Origin: Bacteroidota bacterium
GTDB lineage: Bacteria; Bacteroidota; Bacteroidia; Bacteroidales; Rikenellaceae
Reading direction: 5' to 3'
DNA: 20,090 nt
NCBI GenBank assembly: GCA_023413645.1
Contig: JAEZPN010000108.1
Coordinates: forward strand, 1-20,090
The position numbers and the translations under genes are program-made. Position 1 is the first letter of the stretch. Every line of letters starts with the position of its first letter. Shown here in pieces: positions 13,832 to 20,090 of this stretch. The notes beneath the pieces are model-generated. The model did not search any database and was not told the origin of the DNA. It was given only the letters and a program-made list of their open reading frames with translations.

Positions 13832-15163
13832 ATGAAACTGATTAACTTTGATGCCAAGCATTCAGGCGTAACCATTACCAACGATATGCAGGCCGCAGCA
13901 AAGCGCGCCAACGATCTTTTGCACACTGGCGAGGGTGCCGGCAACGACTTCCTCGGCTGGGTTAACCTCCCCACTTCAATCAGCGACGAGCACCTCCGAG
14001 AGATTAAGGCCGTAGCAGCTAAACTTCGCGAGCGCGCGGAGGTGGTTATATGTATAGGTATCGGCGGTTCATACCTCGGTGCTAAGGCTGTGTTGGAGGC
14101 TATGTCTAACTCATTCGAGTCGTTGAAGAAGAAGCACGACAACCCCACTGTTGTCTTTGCTGGTGAGAACATCTCGGAGGACTACACCTACGAGCTTATG
14201 GACGCAGTTAAGGACTACTCTATCGCTGCTATCGTAATCTCTAAGTCTGGCACTACAACTGAGCCCGCTATCGCCTTCCGCCTCGTTAAGGCAGAGATTG
14301 AGAAGCGTTATGGCAAGGCTGAGGCAGCTGAGCGCATCGTGGCTATTACTGATAAGGCACGTGGCGCACTCAAGACCCTCGCAACACAGGAGGGCTACCC
14401 CACTTTCGTTATCGAGGACAACGTGGGTGGTCGCTACTCAGTACTCTCACCCGTAGGCCTTCTTCCATTGGCTGTTGCGGGCGTAGATGTAGATGCTTTT
14501 GTTGAGGGTGCACGCGACATGGAGCGCCTCACAGCACAGAATATGCCTATCGAGGAGAACCCCGCAGCACAGTACGCTATCGTGCGTAACGAGCTCTACA
14601 AGGCGGGCAAGAAGATTGAGATTTTGGGTTCGTACGAGCCTAAGTTGCAGTATATCGCCGAGTGGTGGAAGCAGCTCTACGGCGAGAGCGAGGGTAAGGA
14701 GAATAAGGGTATCTTCCCCGCAAGCGTAACACTCACTGCCGATTTGCACTCTATGGGTCAGTATATCCAGGAGGGTGAGCGCACACTCTTCGAGACTATC
14801 ATCTCGGTTAAGAACTCTAAGTATGAGGTTAAGGTGGAGAGCGACGAGGCTAACCTCGACGGTCTTAACTTCCTCACAGGCAAGCGCCTATCAGAGATTA
14901 ACAAGATGGCAGAGCTCGGCGTACGCATCGCACACATCGACGGTGGCGTGCCCAACCTCACAATCGAGATTGAGCGCATCGACGAGCGCACTATCGGTCA
15001 GTTGCTCTACTTCTTCGAGAAGGGTTGCGGCATCAGCGGCTATATGCTCGGCGTGAACCCCTTCGACCAGCCCGGTGTTGAGGCATACAAGAAGAATATG
15101 TTTGCGCTTTTGGACAAGCCAGGCTACGAGGCTGAGTCTAAGGCAATTAAGGCGCGTCTATAA
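13832..15163 (+). CDS. pgi: Glucose-6-phosphate isomerase
   Basis: A 443-residue cytoplasmic enzyme interconverting glucose-6-phosphate and fructose-6-phosphate in glycolysis, and feeding amino-sugar and wall-precursor synthesis. It shows the sugar-phosphate loop GIGGSYLGAKAV, the SKSGTTTEPAIAF motif, the family signature NVGGRYSVLSPVGLLPLA and the catalytic-region YGESEGKENKGIFP. The length is that of the shorter, Bacillus-type bacterial enzymes rather than the 550-residue E. coli form. It appears strongly expressed: the codon choice is uniform and rich in GAG, AAG and CTC. It follows gpsA after 31 bp with no sign of a terminator between. Confidence 0.96.
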   Translation: MKLINFDAKHSGVTITNDMQAAAKRANDLLHTGEGAGNDFLGWVNLPTSISDEHLREIKAVAAKLRERAEVVICIGIGGSYLGAKAVLEAMSNSFESLKKKHDNPTVVFAGENISEDYTYELMDAVKDYSIAAIVISKSGTTTEPAIAFRLVKAEIEKRYGKAEAAERIVAITDKARGALKTLATQEGYPTFVIEDNVGGRYSVLSPVGLLPLAVAGVDVDAFVEGARDMERLTAQNMPIEENPAAQYAIVRNELYKAGKKIEILGSYEPKLQYIAEWWKQLYGESEGKENKGIFPASVTLTADLHSMGQYIQEGERTLFETIISVKNSKYEVKVESDEANLDGLNFLTGKRLSEINKMAELGVRIAHIDGGVPNLTIEIERIDERTIGQLLYFFEKGCGISGYMLGVNPFDQPGVEAYKKNMFALLDKPGYEAESKAIKARL

Positions 15164-15181
15164 TCTATAACCGACTGAAGC

Positions 15182-15688
15182 ATGTATTGCAGAAGTTGTG
15201 GCTACGCAATGCCATCCAACGTCTCGGAGTGCCCCAACTGTGGCAGTCCCAGTGGCGGCGGCATATACTATTGTCAGGAGTGCGGCGCACCATCTAAGGA
15301 TGCGTCGTGCCTCTGCTCACGCTGTGGCTGCGAGTTGCGCATGACGCTCAAGGATGGCTCGCGCCCCGTCTCTACATTCAAGGAGGCGGTTAAGGTGTGC
15401 TTTAAGAAGTATTTCTCGGGTCGTGGCCGTGCCAACCGCGTGGAGTATTGGATGTGGTGGCTATTTGTGCTTATCGCCACAGCCTTTGTCGTTGTGGGCT
15501 GGGTAATGCTACCCATACTCATTATCCCCACCATCAGCGCTACGGTGCGCCGTCTGCATGATATAGGCAAGAGCGGTTGGTGGACGCTCCTGGGTATCAT
15601 TCCTTTGGCCAACTTCTACCTCATCTATCTACTTGCACGCAAGGGCAGTAAAGAGGATAACCGCTACGGCATAGCTGCAGAGGCATAG
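15182..15688 (+). CDS. Zinc-ribbon plus DUF805 membrane protein
   Basis: A 168-residue protein in two parts. Residues 1-50 hold ten cysteines in paired CxxC units (C3/C6 with C17/C20; C31/C34 with C45/C48, plus C43 and C50), which suggests two small zinc ribbons. Residues 65-160 form a DUF805 domain: KKYFSGRGRANRVEYWMWW, a hydrophobic stretch, then VRRLHDIGKSGWWTLLGIIP and a last helix. The distance between the GR..R.EYW and RRLHD parts is short, suggesting fewer helices than a standard DUF805. It is 18 bp downstream of pgi and ends before a terminator. Function unknown; inner-membrane location inferred. Confidence 0.85.
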   Translation: MYCRSCGYAMPSNVSECPNCGSPSGGGIYYCQECGAPSKDASCLCSRCGCELRMTLKDGSRPVSTFKEAVKVCFKKYFSGRGRANRVEYWMWWLFVLIATAFVVVGWVMLPILIIPTISATVRRLHDIGKSGWWTLLGIIPLANFYLIYLLARKGSKEDNRYGIAAEA

Positions 15689-15708
15689 GGCTACACTATG
15701 TTATAATA

Positions 15709-15736
15709 AAGGGGATTGTCGCTTGACAATCCCCTT
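15709..15736. terminator. Bidirectional terminator between convergent genes
   Basis: A perfect 12-bp stem, AAGGGGATTGTC (15709-15720) with GACAATCCCCTT (15725-15736), has loop GCTT. T-rich sequence follows on the plus strand (ACTTTTCTTT), and the minus strand reads into TTTATTATAA. It lies 20 bp after the DUF805 gene stop and 8 bp after the stop of the convergent serine hydrolase gene, so it should end both transcripts. Confidence 0.9.
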
Positions 15737-15744
15737 ACTTTTCT

Positions 15745-17016
15745 TTACATTACCGAGTACTCGACTATTGTCGCTATGCTTCGTCGCAGCTCCCTTATAT
15801 CGCTCGCCGCACCCTCAACATGCGTGCGATTTGTAAGGATTATAATCGCCATGTTGTGCTCCAAGTCGAAGTGTATGCTCGTGCCCGTAGCACCAGTGTG
15901 AACATATATAGCGCTCTCTGCTTCAGGGTCGTATTCCTCGAAGTTCGATGATAGGCGCTCCCACGCCATTGTGCGCGTAGACTTCTCACACTCCGCAGGT
16001 GTAAACAACACTTCTACAGCCCTCTGCGACAATATTCTAACGCCATTCCACTCGCCACCATTAAGCAACATCGCAGCGTATATCGCGAGGTCCTCAGCCG
16101 TAGAGAAGAGACCCGCATTTCCTGACACACCCGCCATAAGTTCACGTGCCAAGGGGTCGTTAACCACACCACGAAGTTCCACATCGGCACCTACGGGCGA
16201 GGTGGGCGCAGTAAGCATGGCATACTCCGCATCTGGTGTGAAGCAGGTTGCTGTCATCTGCAGTGGCGCGAAAATATTTTGCTCGGCATACTCATCGAGC
16301 GACATACCCGTACGGCGCTCTACAATCTCGCCTAACAATATGTAATTCAAGCAACTATATTTGCAGACAGTACCTGGCGCTCCGAGGCGCTCCGAGTGCG
16401 CAATATACTCCAAAAGCAGAGACTCATTAAACTCACTATCTGGATAATCCTCCGCCAATCGCGAGAGTGCGACATAGGGACGCAGACCCGACGAGTGAGA
16501 CATAAGGTCTCCAATCGTTGCGTAGTGCACCTCCGCAGTCTTGGGGTCGGTGTAGTCCTCGAACTCAGGGATTATGCTACTCACCCTCTCCTCAAGGCGC
16601 AGGTCGCCACGCTCCACGAGTTGCATCACCGCAGTAGCCACCGCCACGGGCTTTGTCAACGAGGCGAGGTCGAAGCGCGTATCCACTGTCATAGCCTCGC
16701 CATCACGCTCCCTATTGCCAAATGCCTCAAGGTAGGCAATCTTACCATCACGCACCACGGCAACGACAGCGCCGTCAGTAGCACCCATGCTGATATAGTG
16801 CTCAACCTTGGGCGCGATATAGGCAAGATTGTGGGCATCGAGCGCCACTTCATCAGGGGCTACATGCTCGACATGCGATACGCGGAATTCCGCCTCAGCA
16901 ATATCACTGCTGTTGTCAACACCATTCACAATGGCGTGAACGCCCGCAGCGGCGAAGCATAGTGCCACGCCAACCCACATCATAATACCTAAAGATACTC
17001 GTGTCTTCTCCTTCAT
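15745..17016 (-). CDS. Beta-lactamase-fold serine hydrolase (class C/PBP4*-like)
   Basis: A 423-residue protein with an N-terminal hydrophobic signal or anchor segment (about 9-29, VSLGIMMWVGVALCFAAAG), so it acts outside the cytoplasm. The beta-lactamase domain has the active-site SLTK (119-122), the tyrosine motif YSCLN (220-224, where Y is expected to act as base) and HTG (373-375), the usual substitute for KTG in this group. The stretch MAGVSGNAGLFSTAEDLA (294-311) is typical. Substrate is unknown: relatives are wall D-Ala-D-Ala peptidases, esterases or amide hydrolases, and few are true beta-lactamases. It is separated from the upstream gene by a terminator and probably has its own promoter. 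Confidence 0.85.
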   Translation of the reverse strand: MKEKTRVSLGIMMWVGVALCFAAAGVHAIVNGVDNSSDIAEAEFRVSHVEHVAPDEVALDAHNLAYIAPKVEHYISMGATDGAVVAVVRDGKIAYLEAFGNRERDGEAMTVDTRFDLASLTKPVAVATAVMQLVERGDLRLEERVSSIIPEFEDYTDPKTAEVHYATIGDLMSHSSGLRPYVALSRLAEDYPDSEFNESLLLEYIAHSERLGAPGTVCKYSCLNYILLGEIVERRTGMSLDEYAEQNIFAPLQMTATCFTPDAEYAMLTAPTSPVGADVELRGVVNDPLARELMAGVSGNAGLFSTAEDLAIYAAMLLNGGEWNGVRILSQRAVEVLFTPAECEKSTRTMAWERLSSNFEEYDPEAESAIYVHTGATGTSIHFDLEHNMAIIILTNRTHVEGAASDIRELRRSIATIVEYSVM

Positions 17017-17043
17017 AGAGGGTTTTAATTTATAACGACAAAA

Positions 17044-17078
17044 ACCGGATGCTGCCTCTCAGGGAGCACAGCACCGGT
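17044..17078 (-). terminator. Terminator after the alpha-oxoamine synthase gene
   Basis: ACCGG (17044-17048) pairs with CCGGT (17074-17078), and TGCTG (17050-17054) with CAGCA (17069-17073), with a bulged A at 17049 and a further partly paired top. On the minus strand the stem is followed by U5. It lies about 46 bp after the synthase stop codon and upstream of the serine hydrolase start at 17016. Confidence 0.75.
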
Positions 17079-17124
17079 CAAAAAACTATATTTACACTCA
17101 CGTAGAGTGTTGATTACAAGGCCA

Positions 17125-18393
17125 CTATCGCACCTTAAAGTCGGGGTCGGCCATCTGAGGAATAGGCTTGATATACTCGCCAGCCTCGAACTTTGCACGC
17201 ACCGCTTTGAAGGTGTTGATTGTGTACTCTACATCCTCCATTGTGTGTGCCGCGGTGGGAATCACGCGGAGGATAATCTCGCCCTTGGGTATCACGGGGT
17301 AGATAACTATAGAGCAGAACAAGCCGTAGTTCTCGCGAAGGTCGACGATGAGGTTTGTGCCCTCCTCGTTGCCACCCTTCATATATATAGGTGTCACTGG
17401 CGACTGCGTTACGCCAATGTCGAAGCCATTCTCCGTGAGTCCCTTCTGCAGTGCTCGTGTTATCTCCCAAAGCTTCTCCTGATACTCGGGATGCTTGCGG
17501 ATAAGGTCGAGACGCTTCAACGCACCGATAACCATAGGCATAGGCAACGACTTTGCGTAGAGCTGCGAGCGCATGTTGTAGCGGAAGAGGTTAATCAACC
17601 AGCGAGGGCCACATACGAAGGCTCCGATGCCCGCCATAGACTTCGCAAAGGTGTTGAACAAGACGTCAATCTCATCCTGAACGCCGAAGTGGTCGCCTGT
17701 ACCCTTGCCGTGAGTACCCATAGTACCGAAGCCATGAGCATCGTCCACCAAGAGGCGGAAGCTAAACTCCTTCTTGCACTTCACGATTACGTCCAAGAAG
17801 CCGAGGTCTCCCTTCATGCCGAATACACCCTCGGTGATTACAAGCACACCGCCATTCTGCTTGTCCGCAAGCTCCGTAGCGTGCTTAAGCTGCAAACGCA
17901 AAGACTCCTCGTCGTTGTGAGCATATACGAAGCGCTTACCAGGGTGCATGCGCAAGCCGTCAATGATACATGCGTGGCACTCCTTATCGTATACCACAAC
18001 GTCGCGTGGTGTGAGCAAGCAGTCGATAATAGAGATCATACCCTGGTAGCCGTAGTTGAGAAGGAAGGCATCCTCCTTGCCTACGAACTCCGCGAGCTCA
18101 CGCTCGAGCTGCTCGTGATACTTTGTCTGTCCAGACATCATACGCGCACCCATAGGGTATGCCATACCGAAATCCTTAGCGCCCTGGGCATCAGCCTCGC
18201 GAACCTCGGGGTGGTTGGCAAGACCGAGGTAGTTGTTCAAGCTCCAGTTCAATACGGGCTTACCGCGGAACATCATGTGAGGACCGAGCTCACCCTCGAG
18301 CTTTGGGAATGCGAAATAGCCGTGCACAGCCGACATGTACTGACCAATAGGGCCACCAGCATTGGTCGATAAGCGATCAAAAATATCTACCAT
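17125..18393 (-). CDS. PLP-dependent alpha-oxoamine synthase (SPT/SulA-like)
   Basis: A 422-residue fold-type I PLP enzyme of the family that includes serine palmitoyltransferase, KBL and BioF, all of which condense an amino acid with an acyl thioester and release CO2. Visible features are H140 in DKECHACIIDG (stacks on PLP), the DDAH motif at 217-220, and the Schiff-base lysine K251 in NTFAKSMAGIGAF. The segment YPMGARMMSGQT (79-90) stands where typical Bacteroides serine palmitoyltransferases have GCAGSRFLNGT, so this is a distinct subgroup. It may be a sphingolipid or sulfonolipid (cysteate acyltransferase, SulA) enzyme; the substrate cannot be settled here. Monocistronic, with a GC-rich leader. 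Confidence 0.85.
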   Translation of the reverse strand: MVDIFDRLSTNAGGPIGQYMSAVHGYFAFPKLEGELGPHMMFRGKPVLNWSLNNYLGLANHPEVREADAQGAKDFGMAYPMGARMMSGQTKYHEQLERELAEFVGKEDAFLLNYGYQGMISIIDCLLTPRDVVVYDKECHACIIDGLRMHPGKRFVYAHNDEESLRLQLKHATELADKQNGGVLVITEGVFGMKGDLGFLDVIVKCKKEFSFRLLVDDAHGFGTMGTHGKGTGDHFGVQDEIDVLFNTFAKSMAGIGAFVCGPRWLINLFRYNMRSQLYAKSLPMPMVIGALKRLDLIRKHPEYQEKLWEITRALQKGLTENGFDIGVTQSPVTPIYMKGGNEEGTNLIVDLRENYGLFCSIVIYPVIPKGEIILRVIPTAAHTMEDVEYTINTFKAVRAKFEAGEYIKPIPQMADPDFKVR

Positions 18394-18433
18394 TTTATCT
18401 TTGTGTTAAGTTAAACATAATCCTGTTTCACAC

Positions 18434-18463
18434 CGCGCGCACGCACGCAACGCACGCGCACGC
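18434..18463. other. Alternating purine-pyrimidine tract in the synthase leader
   Basis: Sixteen bases of strict alternation (18434-18449, CGCGCGCACGCACGCA) are followed, after one AA break, by fourteen more (18450-18463). This composition favours Z-DNA and is unlike the A/T-rich leaders elsewhere in the window. It lies in the predicted 5' leader of the alpha-oxoamine synthase gene, between its -7 box (18483-18490) and its start (18393). Confidence 0.5.
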
Positions 18464-18482
18464 CCCTATAAATAGGAACACA

Positions 18483-18490
18483 CAAAGGTA
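18483..18490 (-). promoter_or_regulatory. Possible -7 box of the alpha-oxoamine synthase gene
   Basis: On the minus strand TACCTTTG matches the TAnnTTTG -7 consensus, about 90 bp upstream of the synthase ATG at 18393. No good TTTG -33 element is found at the usual distance; the region upstream is an A8 run. The call rests on the -7 box alone. Confidence 0.4.
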
Positions 18491-18653
18491 GCGTTTTTTT
18501 TATTCGCACTCGCTCCGCAGGCGAAAAAACGACCATTATCTGCTGAAATTAGGTAAAAATACTTACTCAAAATCAGCCTCGATATGGTAGCATATAGGGA
18601 GTCAAAACATCAAAAAGGAGGGTTTATCAAAAGCGTAGCGAAGTAACTTCCAA

Positions 18654-18750
18654 GAAAGGAAATTAAGGAAATTAAGGAAGTTAAGGAAGTTAGAGACAAA
18701 TTCCCCCCCCCTAAACTCCCTAAACTCTTTAAATTCCTTACATTCCCTAT
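18654..18750. repeat. 9-bp-period inverted array (copy C)
   Basis: TTAAGGAAA/TTAAGGAAG nonamers run in 9-bp register at 18663-18689, ending in TTAGAGACA (18690-18698). An unbroken C9 tract (18703-18711) follows, and then opposite-sense nonamers CTAAACTCC, CTAAACTCT, TTAAATTCC and TTACATTCC (18711-18746). The design is the same as at 73-217, read in inverted orientation, including the TTAGAGA boundary. It lies in the 604-bp gap between tryptophanase and the alpha-oxoamine synthase. Confidence 0.75.
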
Positions 18751-18767
18751 CCATATCCCTCCTCCTA

Positions 18768-18810
18768 ATTTGTTGTCAGAAGTCGTGAGATGTGGTATAT
18801 CACAAAAGAA
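18768..18810 (+). repeat. Dispersed intergenic repeat module, copy C
   Basis: It contains AATTTGTTGTCAGAAG at its start and ATCACAAAAGAA at its end, with a partly conserved GTGAGATGTGGT between. It is the plus-strand counterpart of copy A at 1-48 and shares AATTTGTTGTCAGAAG with copy B near 4078. A further copy of the GTCAGAGTGGTGTGG module lies at about 18870-18890. Confidence 0.65.
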
Positions 18811-18837
18811 ACCAACCAAGGGCTATCATCGTTTACT

Positions 18838-18861
18838 GCGTGGACTACATATAGTCTACGC
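18838..18861. repeat. Short hairpin-forming inverted repeat
   Basis: GCGTGGACTA (18838-18847) pairs with TAGTCTACGC (18852-18861) across a CATA loop, 10 bp with one G-T position. No clear U tract follows on either strand, so it is not called a terminator. It lies inside the composite repeat region. Confidence 0.5.
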
Positions 18862-18909
18862 ACTATTTCTTGTCAGAGTGGTGTGGTAGTGGTGTATCGT
18901 AAATAAAAA

Positions 18910-18945
18910 CTCCCGAGGATAGTACTTGGCGTACAGCCTCGGGAG
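18910..18945. terminator. Bidirectional terminator downstream of tnaA
   Basis: A perfect 9-bp stem, CTCCCGAGG (18910-18918) with CCTCGGGAG (18937-18945), encloses an inner GTAC...GTAC pair (18922-18925 and 18931-18934). T tracts follow on both strands (CTTTTTATTT on plus; GTTTTTATTT on minus). It lies about 50 bp after the tryptophanase stop. The apical GTACTTGGCGTAC is nearly the same as in the hairpin at 4121-4162, although the outer stems differ. Confidence 0.88.
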
Positions 18946-18955
18946 CTTTTTATTT

Positions 18956-18984
18956 GGGATGCGCCGCTAACGCGCCGCTATCAC
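18956..18984 (-). repeat. 29-bp conserved 3'-end block, copy 2
   Basis: It matches 4240-4268 at 28 of 29 positions (one C/T difference near the start) and includes CCGCTAACGCGCCGCTATC. It lies 13 bp beyond the tryptophanase stop codon and 10 bp before the terminator stem, in the same orientation relative to its gene as the copy behind the response regulator. Confidence 0.7.
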
Positions 18985-18997
18985 AAGAAATACCGAA

Positions 18998-20090
18998 TTA
19001 AAGTCTTTCGAGCTTTACAGTAAAGTGACGCATCAACTCAGTCTCCCATACGATCTTAACACCGCGAGTGATCTCGTGACGACGATCGTAAACGTTCTTA
19101 AGCGCTGCAGCGATAACGTCCATGTGGTTGTTAGTGTATGAACGACGTGCGATGCAGAGACGGAGAAGATCGAGACCACCGAAACGGTTCTCACGAGTTA
19201 CAGGATCACGGTCAGCAAGGATGTAACCGATCTCGCAACCACGTACACCAGCCTCGAGGTAGAGCTCGATAGCGAGTGTCTGTGCGGGGAACTCCTCCTT
19301 AGGGATGTTAGAGAGAACCTTGTCAGCATCTACGAACAAAGCGTGACCACCAACAGGACGCTGGTAAGGAATGCCGTACTCGTCGAGCTTAGCAGCGAGG
19401 TACTGAACCTGCTTGATACGAGTCTCGATAGTGTCGAGCTCAGTGTTCTCGTCGAGACCTACAGCCAAAGCTGCCATATCACGACCGTTCATACCACCGT
19501 ATGTCAAGAAGCCCTCGAAGGGGATACAGAAACGCTTAGCACCCTCGTACCAGTCCTCGTGACGAGTAGCGATGAAACCACCCATGTTTACGAGACCGTC
19601 CTTCTTTGATGACATTGTCATACCGTCAGCGTAAGAGAACATCTCCTTGCAGATCTCCTTGATAGTCTTATCTGCGTAGCCCTCCTCACGAGTCTTGATG
19701 AAGTAAGCGTTCTCAACGAAACGAGCTGAGTCGAATACAACGCGCTTGCCATACTTGTCAGCGATAGCACGTACGTCGCGAAGGTTCTTCATAGATACAG
19801 GCTGACCACCTGCTGTGTTGTTTGTAACTGTAACGATGATGAAAGGAATCTTCTCAGCGTTCTCAGCCAAAGCCTTCTCCAACTTAGCGCAGTCTACCTC
19901 ACCCTTGAAAGGAATCTCGAGCTGAGTATCCTTAGCTGCGTCGATTGTGCAGTCCAAAGCTACAGCCTTACGGAACTCGATGTGACCCTTAGTAGTGTCG
20001 AAGTGTGAGTTACCGGGGATGATGTCACCAGCCTTTACGAGGTGAGAGAACAACACGTTCTCAGCAGCACGACCCTGGTGTGTAGGGATA
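18998..20090 (-). CDS. tnaA: Tryptophanase (N-terminal end outside window)
   Basis: The last 363 codons of a PLP-dependent beta-eliminating lyase; the reading frame runs open to the window edge, and about 95-100 N-terminal residues of a roughly 460-residue family protein are missing. Tryptophanase cleaves tryptophan to indole, pyruvate and ammonia in the cytoplasm. Motifs are IPTHQGRAAENV at the visible start, NNTAGGQPVSM, FDSARFVENAYFIK, the PLP-lysine region MTMSSKKDG, FLTYGGMNGRDM and the C-terminal RHFTVKLERL. At the position where tyrosine phenol-lyase has arginine (ERG) this protein has isoleucine (CEIGYIL), as in tryptophanase. A terminator follows. Codon use is strongly biased, suggesting high expression. 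Confidence 0.93.
   Translation of the reverse strand, partial: IPTHQGRAAENVLFSHLVKAGDIIPGNSHFDTTKGHIEFRKAVALDCTIDAAKDTQLEIPFKGEVDCAKLEKALAENAEKIPFIIVTVTNNTAGGQPVSMKNLRDVRAIADKYGKRVVFDSARFVENAYFIKTREEGYADKTIKEICKEMFSYADGMTMSSKKDGLVNMGGFIATRHEDWYEGAKRFCIPFEGFLTYGGMNGRDMAALAVGLDENTELDTIETRIKQVQYLAAKLDEYGIPYQRPVGGHALFVDADKVLSNIPKEEFPAQTLAIELYLEAGVRGCEIGYILADRDPVTRENRFGGLDLLRLCIARRSYTNNHMDVIAAALKNVYDRRHEITRGVKIVWETELMRHFTVKLERL

Noticed and set aside
15745..17016. Antibiotic-resistance beta-lactamase
   Set aside because: The protein has the class C/PBP4*-like fold with HTG in place of KTG and a YSCLN motif; this group is mostly peptidases or esterases, and nothing here shows drug resistance.
17107..18372. 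Long plus-strand open frame (421 codons) opposite the alpha-oxoamine synthase
   Set aside because: It is the mirror of a highly conserved enzyme gene; its translation is rich in H, L and V with no family pattern, no promoter and no start context. A codon-bias shadow of the real gene.
18610..18819. Minus-strand open frame of 69 codons with SLTSL/SLISL repeats
   Set aside because: The repeats are only the translation of the 9-bp-period array; other frames are similarly repetitive, and the flanking modules match non-coding copies.
18998..20090. Tyrosine phenol-lyase
   Set aside because: The position holding arginine in tyrosine phenol-lyase (ERG) is isoleucine here (EIG), as in tryptophanase, and the overall pattern follows Bacteroides tryptophanase.

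Overview
The window looks like chromosomal DNA from a Bacteroidota bacterium, most likely order Bacteroidales and possibly an Alistipes-like (Rikenellaceae) gut commensal. The evidence is: -7 promoter boxes of the form TAnnTTTG (12771-12778 +, 12718-12725 -, 2580-2587 +, 18483-18490 -); A-rich leaders rather than Shine-Dalgarno sequences; small secreted proteins of Bacteroidales type (GIN-domain and DUF5024-like); a Bacteroides-type tryptophanase; and an alpha-oxoamine synthase of a type I associate with Bacteroidota sphingolipid or sulfonolipid synthesis. The genus is an inference.

Layout. 1-298 is an intergenic repeat. 299-3022 (+) is a small accessory block: an ECF sigma factor, an overlapping single-pass membrane protein (probable anti-sigma partner), two secreted proteins and a probable lipoprotein. 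3048-3956 (-) is an EamA/DMT transporter. 3957-4269 is a repeat-rich gap with a strong terminator. 4270-12543 (-) is a long same-strand cluster in transcription order mreB, mreC, mreD, mrdA (PBP2), rodA, surE, sensor kinase, response regulator. It is the elongasome operon with a NarL-type two-component system at its end, and a terminator-like hairpin separates mreB from mreC. 12544-12795 is a divergent promoter region. 12796-15688 (+) is gpsA, pgi and a zinc-ribbon/DUF805 membrane protein. 15745-17016 (-) is a beta-lactamase-fold serine hydrolase. 17125-18393 (-) is the alpha-oxoamine synthase. 18394-18997 is a 604-bp gap with repeats, hairpins and a terminator. 18998-20090 (-) is tryptophanase, cut by the window end.

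How the genes work together. MreB filaments, MreC/MreD, the RodA glycosyltransferase and the PBP2 transpeptidase form the lateral-wall synthesis machine. GpsA supplies glycerol-3-phosphate for phospholipids, and Pgi feeds central and cell-wall sugar metabolism. The alpha-oxoamine synthase would supply the long-chain base of sphingo- or sulfonolipids. Much of the window therefore concerns the cell envelope.

The most unusual content is non-coding: a modular intergenic repeat family (1-217, 4010-4268, 18655-18984) built from 9-bp-period inverted arrays, shared short modules, terminator hairpins with the same apical sequence but different stems, and a 29-bp block just after two unrelated stop codons. 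A G8 tract inside a likely promoter spacer (2572-2579) also deserves attention. I saw no CRISPR array, rRNA, tRNA, transposase or phage gene.
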